Assembly: GCA_965202735.1 (NCBI GenBank)
Contig: OZ241844.1
Span: forward strand, 1,612,001 to 1,676,000
From: HK1 sp965202735
GTDB lineage: Bacteria > Pseudomonadota > Gammaproteobacteria > HK1
DNA: 64,000 nt
Reading direction: 5' to 3'
This document shows, piece by piece, positions 54,065 to 62,825 of this stretch. The position numbers were made by a program, and so were the translations under genes. How positions within the stretch are numbered: position 1 is the stretch's first letter; each line of letters begins with the position of its first letter. The notes beneath the pieces were generated by a model. It was not told where the DNA came from, did not search any database, and was given only the letters and a program-made list of their open reading frames with translations.

Positions 54065-55222
54065 ATGGACACCCAGTCGCAGACCGGCACCAGCCGCTAT
54101 CGGACCGGCCCCGGCCGCTACGTCGAAAGCCCTCCGCCGAAATCCCGTCGCCGGCCCGGGCCCGGCCCGCGGGCGCCGGAGTTTCCCGGCTGCCGGCCGA
54201 TACCGCTCGACCGCGAGGCGCTCGCCGACTACGAAGGGCGCTTCGAGTACTGGGACGGCGACACCGGGACCGCCTGGGTCGTCGCCGAGCCCACCTCCGC
54301 CACCCACGAGCAGCCCTCGCAGCGTCTCGCCGGCCTCGGCCACGTCATCGCCGGGGTGCGCGGCTCGCCCATCGAGTGCTACGGCACGATGGACCTCCTG
54401 CTGCGCAACGAACGCGGCGAGAAGTGGCGGATCATGCAGGCCGACCAATCGCTCTACCTGCACCCGCGGCACGCCCGGCTCCCGGTCGATGCGATGGAGA
54501 TCGGCGATCACCACTACCCGGACGTGGTGCTGGAGGTGGACCACACCACCGACGTGCGCCGGGGGAAGCTGTGGCTGTACGAGGCATGGGGATTCCCGGA
54601 GGTGTGGGTGGACGTGCCGGAGTCGGGATACGCGGTGAGACGTCCGGCCGGTCTCGCACCGGGGCTGACGATCCACCTGCTGGAGGAGGGCCGCTATCGG
54701 AGCGCGCCGCGCAGCCGTGCGTTTCCGGACTGGACCGCGGCCGAGATCCACACCGCGCTGAACGAGGCGACGCTGTCGGCGGAGACGAGCGCGGTGCTGC
54801 GCCGGGTGGGACGGACGCTGGGCGCGCGGGAGGGCACCCGCCCCGACGACACGCCCTGGCTGCGCATGGAGCGGCAGGAGTCCCGCGCCGAGGGGCGGGC
54901 GGAGGGTCGCGCCGAGGGGCGGATGGAGGGTCGCGCCGAGGGGCGGGCGGAGGGTCGCGCCGAGGGGCGGATGGAGGGTCGCGCCGAGGGGCGGGCGGAG
55001 GGTCGCGCCGAGGGGCGGATGGAGGGTCGCGCCGAGGGGCGGGCGCTGCTGATCCGTCTGGCGACGCGGCGCTTCGATGCCGGGACGGGGGAGCGGCTGC
55101 GCGCGGCGCTCGCCCCCATCGAGGATCCGGATCGCCTCGGCCAGGTCGGTGACTGGATCGTCGATTGCGCCAGCGGCGACGAATTGCTCGCCCGCGTGAA
55201 GGCCCTCGACGCCCGGACCTGA
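54065..55222 (+). CDS. Uma2-family (DUF820) PD-(D/E)XK protein with internal repeats
   Basis: A 385-residue protein. Residues about 50-220 are a Uma2 endonuclease-like domain: FEYWDGDTGTAWVVAEPTSA, then YPDVVLEVDHTTDVRRGKLWLYEAWGFPEVWVDVP with the D-ExD/K type active site. Residues about 274-327 are RAEGRAEG/RAEGRMEG repeats encoded by a 48-bp tandem repeat. The C-terminus (LATRRFDAGTGERLRAAL, DPDRLGQVGDWIVDC) resembles the ends of Rpn/Uma2-type proteins. The function of Uma2 proteins is unsettled. GGAG precedes the ATG at 54065 by 5 bases. Confidence 0.85.
   Translation: MDTQSQTGTSRYRTGPGRYVESPPPKSRRRPGPGPRAPEFPGCRPIPLDREALADYEGRFEYWDGDTGTAWVVAEPTSATHEQPSQRLAGLGHVIAGVRGSPIECYGTMDLLLRNERGEKWRIMQADQSLYLHPRHARLPVDAMEIGDHHYPDVVLEVDHTTDVRRGKLWLYEAWGFPEVWVDVPESGYAVRRPAGLAPGLTIHLLEEGRYRSAPRSRAFPDWTAAEIHTALNEATLSAETSAVLRRVGRTLGAREGTRPDDTPWLRMERQESRAEGRAEGRAEGRMEGRAEGRAEGRAEGRMEGRAEGRAEGRAEGRMEGRAEGRALLIRLATRRFDAGTGERLRAALAPIEDPDRLGQVGDWIVDCASGDELLARVKALDART
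54884..55045 (+). repeat. In-gene 48-bp tandem repeat, about 3.4 units
   Basis: Alternating 24-bp half-units encoding RAEGRAEG and RAEGRMEG, near-identical at the DNA level. The unit length keeps frame, so copy-number change would lengthen or shorten the Glu/Arg linker without breaking the protein. Confidence 0.92.
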
Positions 55223-55224
55223 CC

Positions 55225-55364
55225 GGGTGCGTCGAGGAACCGGTCGAGGAGGCAGAAGGGGCCGGTCCCGCTCACCTCCGCGAGCACCGGGGTGCGGGCC
55301 GCGACCGGCAGCACCTCGCTCGCCATCTCCATCACGATCTCGTTCGCGTTGCCGGATGCCGAAA
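55225..55364 (-). pseudogene. Fragment of a PEP hydrolase-like TIM-barrel protein
   Basis: On the minus strand GNANEIVMEMASEVLPVAAR and TPVLAEVSGTGPFCLLDRFL match the middle of phosphoenolpyruvate hydrolase/Tm-1-type TIM-barrel proteins as I recall them (usual form GDANEIVMEMAREVLPVV--TPVLAGVCGTDPF). Only about 45 residues remain. On its upstream side it is fused to a partial copy of repeat family 2; on the other it ends at the Uma2 gene stop. Confidence 0.7.
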
Positions 55365-55426
55365 GACCGCCCGTCACCATGCGATCTTCCGGTTGCGCGG
55401 CCTATGACCGCGACTTTTGAATGGTC
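55360..55426 (-). repeat. Second dispersed family, partial copy
   Basis: The minus strand starts GACCATTCAAAAGTCGCG and follows the copy at 51926 almost exactly up to GGTCTTTCGGCATC, then switches to the PEP hydrolase-like fragment. The other half of the element is missing, so this is a recombination junction. It lies about 90 bp upstream of icd. Confidence 0.8.
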
Positions 55427-55512
55427 CTGCCACGGGTCCGTTTGTCCGGGCTCAGGGCCTGTGTGAGAATGCCCGCGAGGGAATCCGCTCCCAGCCGCAA
55501 TCGGCCCGATCC

Positions 55513-56820
55513 ATGACCACCAACATCGCAGCTCCCGCCGACGGCGCAAGAATCACCATTGAAAACGGCAAGTTGCGCGTTCCCGACAACCCCGTCATCC
55601 CCTACATCGCGGGCGATGGCATCGGGGTCGACATCTCGCCGGTCATGATCGACGTGGTCGACGGGGCGGTGGCGAGCGCCTACGGCGGCGCGCGCAGGAT
55701 CCACTGGATGGAGGTCTACGCGGGCGAGAAGGCCAACAATCTGACCGGCTCGTGGCTTCCGGACGAGACCATCGAGCTCATGAAGGAGTACCTGGTCTCG
55801 ATCAAGGGACCGCTGACCACCCCGGTCGGCGGCGGCATCCGCTCCCTCAACGTGGCGGTGCGGCAGATCATGGACCTCTACGTCTGCCTGCGGCCGGTGC
55901 GGTGGTTCAGGGGCGTGCCCTCGCCGGTGCGCAACCCCGAGCGGGTGGACATGGCGATCTTCCGGGAGAACACCGAGGACATCTACGCCGGCATCGAGTT
56001 CGAGGCCGGCAGCGAACAGGGCCGCAGGTTCCTCGACCTGCTCAGGGAGGCGTTCCCCGCGTCCTGGGACAAGATCCGCTTCCCCGGGACTTCCGGCATC
56101 GGCATCAAGCCGGTCTCCCGCGAGGGCACCGAGCGTCTGGTCCGCGCCGCCATCCGCTACGCGATCGACAACGGACGCAAGAGCGTGACCTTTGTGCACA
56201 AGGGCAACATCATGAAGTTCACCGAAGGCGCGTTCCGCAACTGGGGCTACGAGGTGGCGGAGCGGGAATTCGGCGCCGAGACCTGGACCTGGAGCGAGTG
56301 GGAGCGCATCGTGGCGGACAGGGGGCAGGAGGCCGCGGACCGGGAGCAGGAGGCGGCGCTGGCCGCCGGCCGCATCCTGTGCAAGGACGCCATCGCGGAC
56401 ATCACCCTCCAGCAGGTGCTCACCCGTCCCGCCGAGTTCGACGTAATCGCCACCACCAACCTCAACGGCGACTACCTGTCCGACGCGCTGGCGGCCCAGG
56501 TCGGCGGCATCGGCATCGCCCCCGGCGGCAACATCAACTACGACACCGGCCACGCGGTGTTCGAGGCCACCCACGGCACCGCTCCGAAGTACGCGGGCCG
56601 CGACATGGTCAACCCCGGCTCGCTGGTGCTCTCGGCCGAGATGATGCTGCGCCACATGGGGTGGAAGGAGGCCGCCGACCGGATCATCGCGGCCATGGAC
56701 GGAGCCATCGCGGGCGGGAACGTGACCTACGACTTCGCGCGGCTCATGGACGGAGCCAACCGGGTGTCGTGCTCCGGGTTCGGCCGGATCATGGTCGGAA
56801 TGATGCAAGCCGGACGGTGA
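55513..56820 (+). CDS. icd: Isocitrate dehydrogenase, NADP type
   Basis: A 435-residue enzyme: VIPYIAGDGIGVDISPVM, the regulatory Ser in GGGIRSLNVAVRQ, FRENTEDIYAGIEFE, KGNIMKFTEGAF and ATHGTAPKYAG. It oxidises isocitrate to 2-oxoglutarate and is of the type phosphorylated by AceK, which is encoded immediately downstream. Start MTTNIAAPADG at 55513. The stop overlaps the aceK GTG by 4 bases (GTGA), a strict pairing of enzyme and regulator. Confidence 0.98.
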   Translation: MTTNIAAPADGARITIENGKLRVPDNPVIPYIAGDGIGVDISPVMIDVVDGAVASAYGGARRIHWMEVYAGEKANNLTGSWLPDETIELMKEYLVSIKGPLTTPVGGGIRSLNVAVRQIMDLYVCLRPVRWFRGVPSPVRNPERVDMAIFRENTEDIYAGIEFEAGSEQGRRFLDLLREAFPASWDKIRFPGTSGIGIKPVSREGTERLVRAAIRYAIDNGRKSVTFVHKGNIMKFTEGAFRNWGYEVAEREFGAETWTWSEWERIVADRGQEAADREQEAALAAGRILCKDAIADITLQQVLTRPAEFDVIATTNLNGDYLSDALAAQVGGIGIAPGGNINYDTGHAVFEATHGTAPKYAGRDMVNPGSLVLSAEMMLRHMGWKEAADRIIAAMDGAIAGGNVTYDFARLMDGANRVSCSGFGRIMVGMMQAGR

Positions 56821-58562
56821 CGGACGGCCAGCTCGACGTCGCGCGCTGCTCGCGGCTCATCCACGAGGGATTCGAGAGCTACAACCGGCAGTTCCGGCGC
56901 ATCACCGACCGGGCGCGGCGGCGTTTCGAGGAACGCGACTGGAAGGGCCAGATCCAGGACATCGGCGAGCGGGTCGAGCTGTACGACAAGTGGTGCCTGA
57001 AGATACAGCTCCGGCTGCGCCGCGCTCTCCGGGCCGGCCTCGACCGGCGCGAGTGCTGGCGCCGGGTGCGCGACCACTACGGGTCGCGGATCGAGAACGT
57101 GCCCGACGCCGGCTTCATGAAGACCTTCTTCAACTCCATCAGCCGCCGCACCTTCGGCACGGTGGGCACCGACGACATGCTCGAATTCGTCCAGCCCGCC
57201 CCGGAGGAAGGGCTGGAATCGCTGGCCATGCGGCGCTATCCGTGCTGGGACGACATCGAGACCAGCCTTCGCCGGATCCTCAAGGACTTCAGGTTCCGCG
57301 AGCCTTACCGGGACGCCGCCCGCGACGCCCGGTTCATGGCGGCTGAAGTCGTCGGCCACGCGGGCCGGCTGGAGGCCGGTACCGGCGGCATCCACCGTTT
57401 CGAGTTCATCGACTCCCATTTCTTCCAGGGCGCGCGCGCCTACCTCGTGGGGCGCATCATTCACGAACGCCGCCAGCTTCCCATCGTGGTGGCGTTCGTG
57501 AACACCGGGCGCGGCATCCGCGTCGACGCGGTGCTGCTCGAGGAGGCGCAGGTCGGCAACGTCTTCAGCTACACCCGCTCCTACTACTTCACCGACCCCA
57601 CCTCGGTCGTCGGCGCGGTGCAGTTCCTGCACTCGATCCTGCCTCGCAAGCCGATCGACGAGCTCTACACGGTGCTGGGACGCCTGCGCCAGGGCAAGAC
57701 CGAACGCTTCCGGCGCTTTTCCGAGCACCTGCGCCGGAGCGACGATCTCTTCGTGCACGCGGAGGGCGATCGGGGACTCGTCATGCACGTGTTCACGCTC
57801 CGATCCTTCAACCTGGTGTTCAAGGTGCTCCGGGACCAGTTCGGATACCCTAAGACCGCCACCCGCGAGCAGGTCATCTCCAAGTACCGGCTGGTGTCCA
57901 GGCATGACCACGCCGGCCGCCTGATCGACACCCAGGAGTTCCTGAACCTGAAGCTGCCGGCCGGCCGCTTCGGACCGCGCCTCCTCGCGGACCTGCTGCG
58001 GGGGGCGGCGGGGACCGTCCGCCGCGAGGGCGGCGACCTGGTCCTGAACCGCGTCTACATAGAGCGCCGCGTCCGCCCCCTGAACCTGTATGTTCGAGAG
58101 GAGGCCCGGGAGCGCGCCACCGCCGCGATTCTGGACTACGGGCAGGCGATCAGGGATCTCGCGGAGACCAACATCTTTCCCGGCGACCTGCTGCTGAAGA
58201 ACTTCGGCGTCACCGCCTCGGGCCGCGTGGTGTTCTACGACTACGACGAGGTCGCGCTGGTGACGGACTGCCGCTTCCGCGAGCTCCCGGAGCCCGACGA
58301 CGATCTGGACCTGATGGACCCGGGCGCCGTCCGCTACATCGGGCCGCACGACATCTTTCCCGAGGAGTTCATCAGGTTCCTCGCGATGGACGAGGGGCTG
58401 CGGACCGCATTTCTCGACGCCCACGGCGACCTCCTGACCGCGCGGTACTGGCGGGACGTGAAGAACCGCCGGCTCGCGGGCGAGATCACCCACATCATTC
58501 CATACCGGCGCACCGTCTCCTCCAGCGCCCCGAACAGGGCGGCATCCGCCGCCGGATCGTGA
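56817..58562 (+). CDS. aceK: Isocitrate dehydrogenase kinase/phosphatase
   Basis: A 581-residue protein (E. coli 578), from a GTG overlapping the icd stop. Blocks such as WKGQIQDIGERVELYDKWC, FFNSISRRTFGTVG, FIDSHFFQGARAYLVGRI, YPKTATREQVISKYRLVSRHDHAGR and FPGDLLLKNFGVT are diagnostic. It phosphorylates Icd on Ser to divert carbon into the glyoxylate shunt and also dephosphorylates it. aceA and aceB are not in the window. Usually aceK follows aceBA; linkage to icd is the unusual point. Confidence 0.97.
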   Translation: MTDGQLDVARCSRLIHEGFESYNRQFRRITDRARRRFEERDWKGQIQDIGERVELYDKWCLKIQLRLRRALRAGLDRRECWRRVRDHYGSRIENVPDAGFMKTFFNSISRRTFGTVGTDDMLEFVQPAPEEGLESLAMRRYPCWDDIETSLRRILKDFRFREPYRDAARDARFMAAEVVGHAGRLEAGTGGIHRFEFIDSHFFQGARAYLVGRIIHERRQLPIVVAFVNTGRGIRVDAVLLEEAQVGNVFSYTRSYYFTDPTSVVGAVQFLHSILPRKPIDELYTVLGRLRQGKTERFRRFSEHLRRSDDLFVHAEGDRGLVMHVFTLRSFNLVFKVLRDQFGYPKTATREQVISKYRLVSRHDHAGRLIDTQEFLNLKLPAGRFGPRLLADLLRGAAGTVRREGGDLVLNRVYIERRVRPLNLYVREEARERATAAILDYGQAIRDLAETNIFPGDLLLKNFGVTASGRVVFYDYDEVALVTDCRFRELPEPDDDLDLMDPGAVRYIGPHDIFPEEFIRFLAMDEGLRTAFLDAHGDLLTARYWRDVKNRRLAGEITHIIPYRRTVSSSAPNRAASAAGS

Positions 58563-58772
58563 AAGGCCTGACCCGGGGCGTCGAGCTGCGACAGCCCGCC
58601 CTCCGGCAGGAAGAACCGGACCGGTCCGTCCATCCGGTTCAGGCGCGGATCAGCCCGAACGCGCGCCGTGGATTGCGCCACCGCCCGTGGATGCCACAGA
58701 GTGCCAAGCCCGCGAAATTTGCTGTACTTTCCCGCCCCGGAGGCAATGGACCGCCCGTCGCCGGCACCGTAT

Positions 58773-58790
58773 CCGGGCCTGGAGGCCCGG
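58773..58790. terminator. Hairpin between aceK and amt
   Basis: A perfect 8-bp stem CCGGGCCT/AGGCCCGG with a 2-base loop. No T-tract follows. It is a candidate transcript end for icd-aceK or part of the amt leader. The rest of the 409-bp gap has no gene; an AT-richer patch at about 58710-58735 may hold a promoter. Confidence 0.35.
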
Positions 58791-58971
58791 GGGCGGGAGA
58801 GGAGAAAGTGCCGGCGCACACTCCGGCGAGCCGGGCCGCGAGGGGCGCGGATGCCGCGATGGCCGGGGGAGCCCGATGGGCCGTATCCGCCCCTGCGGAT
58901 GCGGGTGTGCGGAAATCCGGCCGACGTCGAACGTCCGGCCGAACCGGACCCGAGCAGAGGAGGACAGAGCG

Positions 58972-60270
58972 ATGAGTCCCGAAGAGCTGCAAGCCGCAAT
59001 CAGCATGACCACGACGATCAACCTGGAGGTCTACTACTACTGGTGCACCGCCATCATGATCCTGATCCACGCGGGATTCATGATGTACGAAATGGGCGCT
59101 TCGCGAGTGAAGCACACGCTCGCGTCCGGAACCAAGAACGTTCTCGCCTTCGCCTTCATGATCCCGACGTTCTGGATGTTCGGGTGGTGGATCTACCTGT
59201 CGATGACGGCCGGCTTCGTCCCGAACTTCGAGGACGGCGCGGCGGCGGTGCCATGGGGCGCGTCGATGGGGCCGAATCTCGCGGACAACGCGACGGGCGT
59301 GTTCTGGGGGGCGTTCACGCTGTTCGCCTGCACCACCGCGTCCATCATGTCCGGCTCGGTGATCGAACGCATCCGGCTGTCGGCGTTCATCATCCTCGCC
59401 GTGGTGCTCGGCTCGGTGGTGTGGATCCTGTCCGCCTCCTGGGGCTGGCACCCGGCCGGCTGGATGGTCACCAGGTGGGGCTATCACGACTTCGGAGCCT
59501 CCGGGGTGGTGCACATCATCTCCGGCTTCTTCGCCCTCGGAGTCCTGATTCACCTCGGACCGCGGGTCGGACGCTTCAACGCCGACGGGTCGGCGAACAT
59601 CATCCGCGGCCACAGCCTGCCGATGACCATGGTGGGTCTGATGGTGATCGTGGTCGGGTTCTTCGGCTTTCTGGCCGGCTGCCTGATCTACGGAGGCACC
59701 GGGCAGTGGACCAACATCTACGGCATGCCGACGACGCTGTCCACGATCTGCTTCAACACCCTGATGGGTATCGCGGGGGGCATCATCGGGTGCTACACCA
59801 TGACGCGCGACCCGTTCTGGATGATGTCCGGCGCCCTGTGCGGGGTCATTTCGGTCGCCGCGGGCATGGACATCTACTATCCCGGGTTCACCTTCGTGCT
59901 GGCGTTCGCCGGCGGCCTCATCGGCCCGCTGTCCGCGAAGATCCTCGAGAGGTTCGGGATCGACGATGCGGTCGGCGCGGTCTCGGTGCACGGCACCTGC
60001 GGCATCGTCGGTGTTCTCGGCGTCGGCATCTTCGCCGGCGGCTACCCTCCCTTCTCCGAGGCCATCCCGCCGGCGACCTTCAGCGGCCAGTTCATGGGCA
60101 TGCTGGTGATGGTGGCGCTCGGCTTCATCCCGGGCTACGTGCTGGGCCTGGTGCTGAAGCTGCTCGGGGTGCTGCGCACGAGTGACGTGGTGCAGGAGAC
60201 GGGCCTCGATCTCGAGATCGAGAACGCCGCCTATCCGGAAAGCATCCAGACCGACCCCAGGCTGCTGTGA
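58972..60270 (+). CDS. amt: Ammonium transporter Amt
   Basis: A 432-residue membrane protein with about 11 hydrophobic segments. The pore histidines are in DFGASGVVHIISGFFALG and AVSVHGTCGIVGVLGVG; MSGSVIERIRLSAF and LGPRVGRFNADGS are also Amt-like. It conducts ammonium across the inner membrane. GAGGAGGAC precedes the ATG at 58972. No glnK is adjacent, unlike most proteobacterial amtB genes; instead a 53-residue membrane protein gene follows 46 bp later. Confidence 0.95.
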   Translation: MSPEELQAAISMTTTINLEVYYYWCTAIMILIHAGFMMYEMGASRVKHTLASGTKNVLAFAFMIPTFWMFGWWIYLSMTAGFVPNFEDGAAAVPWGASMGPNLADNATGVFWGAFTLFACTTASIMSGSVIERIRLSAFIILAVVLGSVVWILSASWGWHPAGWMVTRWGYHDFGASGVVHIISGFFALGVLIHLGPRVGRFNADGSANIIRGHSLPMTMVGLMVIVVGFFGFLAGCLIYGGTGQWTNIYGMPTTLSTICFNTLMGIAGGIIGCYTMTRDPFWMMSGALCGVISVAAGMDIYYPGFTFVLAFAGGLIGPLSAKILERFGIDDAVGAVSVHGTCGIVGVLGVGIFAGGYPPFSEAIPPATFSGQFMGMLVMVALGFIPGYVLGLVLKLLGVLRTSDVVQETGLDLEIENAAYPESIQTDPRLL

Positions 60271-60316
60271 AACCCTCGCGCCTGTACGAATCAGGCCGAC
60301 AACAGGAGAGCGACAC

Positions 60317-60478
60317 ATGAACACGAGCCCCATCACCTCATGGGAAGGCGCCGAGGCGTTCTACACCTACTTCGACGGTGGCGCCCTGTTCTGGTTCTGG
60401 CTTGCCGTGGTGTGCTGCATCATCCCGATCGTGGTGGCGTACAGGGCCGAGAAGCGAGCCGAGGACCGGCACAAGTAG
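60317..60478 (+). CDS. Small single-span membrane protein downstream of amt
   Basis: A 53-residue protein with one transmembrane helix (about 24-42, LFWFWLAVVCCIIPIVVAYR) and a charged cytosolic tail (AEKRAEDRHK). A short acidic/aromatic N-terminus precedes it. AGGAGAG lies 6 bases upstream of the ATG. I do not recognise a named family. Its position right after amt, with its own ribosome-binding site and before a strong hairpin, argues it is real and co-transcribed. A role as an Amt accessory or small subunit is speculation. Confidence 0.8.
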   Translation: MNTSPITSWEGAEAFYTYFDGGALFWFWLAVVCCIIPIVVAYRAEKRAEDRHK

Positions 60479-60513
60479 CCGGCACAGGCAGCAAGCAGAC
60501 GCCATCCGGCGAT

Positions 60514-60539
60514 CGAGGCCCGGCGCCCGCCGGGCCTCG
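60514..60539 (+). terminator. Strong hairpin ending the amt operon
   Basis: A perfect 12-bp stem CGAGGCCCGGCG/CGCCGGGCCTCG with a 2-base loop, 36 bp after the small membrane protein stop. There is no T-run, as is common in GC-rich genomes. The remaining gap to znuA (60540-60766) holds no recognisable gene. Confidence 0.6.
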
Positions 60540-60766
60540 TCGCGAGGTTCGGCCGCACGCGCCGGCCGCCGGGCCGCACGCACCGCCGCCGCGAGGTCCG
60601 GACCGCGACCGGAGCCGCGGCGACCGCGGGCAGGCGAGCGGCTCCACCCGTCACCCGACAACCGAAGGGCTGCTCCGCGGGCGCCGGCCGGGCTGGCCGG
60701 AGACGGCCGCGCCCCGGGAGACCCCCGCGATTTCGCGGGTAGCCGCCGGCTCCGGAGGCAGGGCGG

Positions 60767-61705
60767 TCAGGCGCCGCCGAGGCACTCCGCGACGGTGTCC
60801 CCGAGGCGGCGCATGATCTCGAACCAGGCGTCCGCGCCCGGCTCGACCTCGACACCGAGGGGGTCGAGCGCCGCCGTCCGGACCCCGGTGCCCTCGATCA
60901 CGGCCCGGACGAGATTCGGCTCGAACTGCGGCTCGCTGAACACGCACCGGATATCGTGCCTGGCGAGGGCGCCGCGCAGCGCGGAGATGCGTCCGGCGCC
61001 GGGGCGACGGGCCGGGTCGACGGCGACGGCGCCCTTGCCGTCGAGCCCGAACGCGTGCTCGAAATACCCGTAGGCGTCGTGGAACACGATGAACGCGCGG
61101 TCGCGCACCGGCGCCAGCCGCTCGCGCAACGACGACTCCAGCCCATCGATGCGCATTCGCATCGACTCGGCGTTGGCTCGCCAGAGGTCGGCGCGGCCGG
61201 GATCGATCCGCACGAGCGCGTTCGCGACGACATCGACGATCCGGCGGGCGTTTCCGGGATCGAGCCAGATGTGCATGTCGAATTCGCTGTGGTCGTGGCC
61301 GTGGCCGTCGTGCTGGTCCACGTGGAGCGTCCGCTCCTCGTCCCGCCATATTCCACCCTCGCGGGCGGGCAGCAGCTCCAGCCCGGCCGACTCGTGAAGC
61401 GTCACTACCTCGGCCCCGGACCCGAGAACCGCGACGGGACGGTCGAGAAACGTCTCCATGCCCTCTCCGACCCAGACGATGAGGTCCGCGGCGCCGAGCG
61501 CCGCGGCATCGGACGGACGCATCTGGTACGTGTGAGGCGACGCGGCGCCGGTGATCATGAGACGGGGCTCGCCGGCCTCGCCCATCACGCCGGCGACGAG
61601 GGCATGGATCGGCTTGATGCTCGCGACGACCTCGACGGCGTGCGCGTTCGATGGATGCACGGTGGCGAGAGCCCAGAGGACAGCGGTGATCGCCGCGCTG
61701 CGCAT
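60767..61705 (-). CDS. znuA: Zinc ABC transporter substrate-binding protein
   Basis: A 312-residue cluster A-I binding protein: signal peptide (MRSAAITAVLWALATVHPSNAHA), then VVASIKPIHALVAGVMG, the His-rich loop DQHDGHGHDHSEFDMHIWLDP, and VFHDAYGYFEHAFGL. It binds Zn2+ in the periplasm for ZnuBC. The start at 61705 is chosen over 61741/61747 because those lie at or inside the putative Zur site and would give a poor signal peptide. It is divergent from znuC-znuB. Confidence 0.95.
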   Translation of the reverse strand: MRSAAITAVLWALATVHPSNAHAVEVVASIKPIHALVAGVMGEAGEPRLMITGAASPHTYQMRPSDAAALGAADLIVWVGEGMETFLDRPVAVLGSGAEVVTLHESAGLELLPAREGGIWRDEERTLHVDQHDGHGHDHSEFDMHIWLDPGNARRIVDVVANALVRIDPGRADLWRANAESMRMRIDGLESSLRERLAPVRDRAFIVFHDAYGYFEHAFGLDGKGAVAVDPARRPGAGRISALRGALARHDIRCVFSEPQFEPNLVRAVIEGTGVRTAALDPLGVEVEPGADAWFEIMRRLGDTVAECLGGA

Positions 61706-61739
61706 GGCCGGCTTCACCGGCCCGTGGCTGGTATCAGTC

Positions 61740-61755
61740 ATATGCAATATTGTAT
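61740..61755. promoter_or_regulatory. Candidate Zur operator between znuA and znuCB
   Basis: ATATGCAATATTGTAT is a near-perfect palindrome (TGCAAT/ATTGTA, one mismatch) inside an AT-rich patch in the divergent gap, the expected place and style of a Zur box. Repression by Zn-loaded Zur of both directions is inferred. Confidence 0.6.
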
Positions 61756-61931
61756 CCGTATCGATCGAAAGCCATTATACCGCATCGCTCCGCCGCGGCG
61801 GACGCCCGCGAGGGAGCCGTTCATGCCGAAGGCGCACCGGGCGGCGCCGCACCTTCCGGGCCGCCCCCCTCGCCCGCCGAGGCGCATGAATGGCCGCGGG
61901 CCATGCCCACCGCCGTTCCGAGGAGCTTCCC

Positions 61932-62825
61932 GTGCCCCCTTCGTCCCCTGGTGACCTCTCGCAGGCCGCGCCGCTCGTCGAGGCGCGGGGGGTGAGCGTG
62001 CGGCTCGGGCGGCGGAACGTGCTGGAAGCGGTGGACCTCTCGGTACGCTCCGGCGAGATCGTGACCCTGGTCGGGCTCAACGGCGCGGGCAAGTCGACGC
62101 TGGTCCGCGTGCTCCTCGGCATCGTCCGGCCTCACCGCGGCGAGGTCGTGCGCGCGGCCGGACTGCGCATCGGCTATTCGCCGCAGTACGTGCACCGCGA
62201 CCCGGTCCTGCCGATGACGGTCCGGCGCTTCCTGACCCTGAGCGCCCCGACGTCGCGCGAGCGGCTGGAATCGTTGCTGGCCGAGGTCGGCGCGGGGGCG
62301 ATCCTCCACCATCCCCTGGCCGAGGTCTCCGGAGGGGAGCTTCACCGCGTGCTGCTCGCGCGCGCCCTGCTGCGCAAGCCTCGACTGCTCGTGCTCGACG
62401 AGCCGCTCGCGGGGGTCGACGTCACGGGCCAGGGCGAGCTCCATGGCCTGATCGCGGACATTCGGGACCGGTACGGCTGCGGCGTGCTGCTGGTCTCGCA
62501 CGATCTGCACCTGGTCATGGCCGCGACGGACACCGTGGTGTGCCTCAACCGGCACGTGTGCTGCAAGGGACATCCGCACTCGATCGCGCGGCACCCGGAG
62601 TTCGTCTCCCTGTTCGGCCCGCACGTGGCGAGCGGGTTCGCGGTCTACCGGCACTCGCACGATCACCGTCACGACGCGTCCGGCGAGCCGGTGCCGATCG
62701 AGCCCGGCGTACCGGAGGCGGTGCGCCCGCCCGAGGCGACGCCCGCGCCCGAGGGACATCGCGGAGGCGGCACGTCCCGCACCGGGGGGCGTGCGGCGAC
62801 GGGCGCGCCCGGGGGACACCGGTGA
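61932..62825 (+). CDS. znuC: Zinc ABC transporter ATP-binding protein
   Basis: A 297-residue ABC ATPase: Walker A GLNGAGKST, signature VSGGELHRVLLARALL, Walker B LLVLDEPLAGVD, and switch HD. The C-terminal tail has a His cluster (YRHSHDHRHD) as in gammaproteobacterial ZnuC, then about 50 low-complexity Pro/Gly/Thr residues. The GTG at 61932 with AGGAG 6 bases upstream is preferred over the ATG at 61890. Its stop overlaps the znuB start (TGATG). Confidence 0.95.
   Translation: MPPSSPGDLSQAAPLVEARGVSVRLGRRNVLEAVDLSVRSGEIVTLVGLNGAGKSTLVRVLLGIVRPHRGEVVRAAGLRIGYSPQYVHRDPVLPMTVRRFLTLSAPTSRERLESLLAEVGAGAILHHPLAEVSGGELHRVLLARALLRKPRLLVLDEPLAGVDVTGQGELHGLIADIRDRYGCGVLLVSHDLHLVMAATDTVVCLNRHVCCKGHPHSIARHPEFVSLFGPHVASGFAVYRHSHDHRHDASGEPVPIEPGVPEAVRPPEATPAPEGHRGGGTSRTGGRAATGAPGGHR

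Noticed and set aside
58700..58740. Sigma-54 promoter upstream of amt
   Set aside because: A TTTGC element is present, but the -24 GG at the required spacing reads CC.
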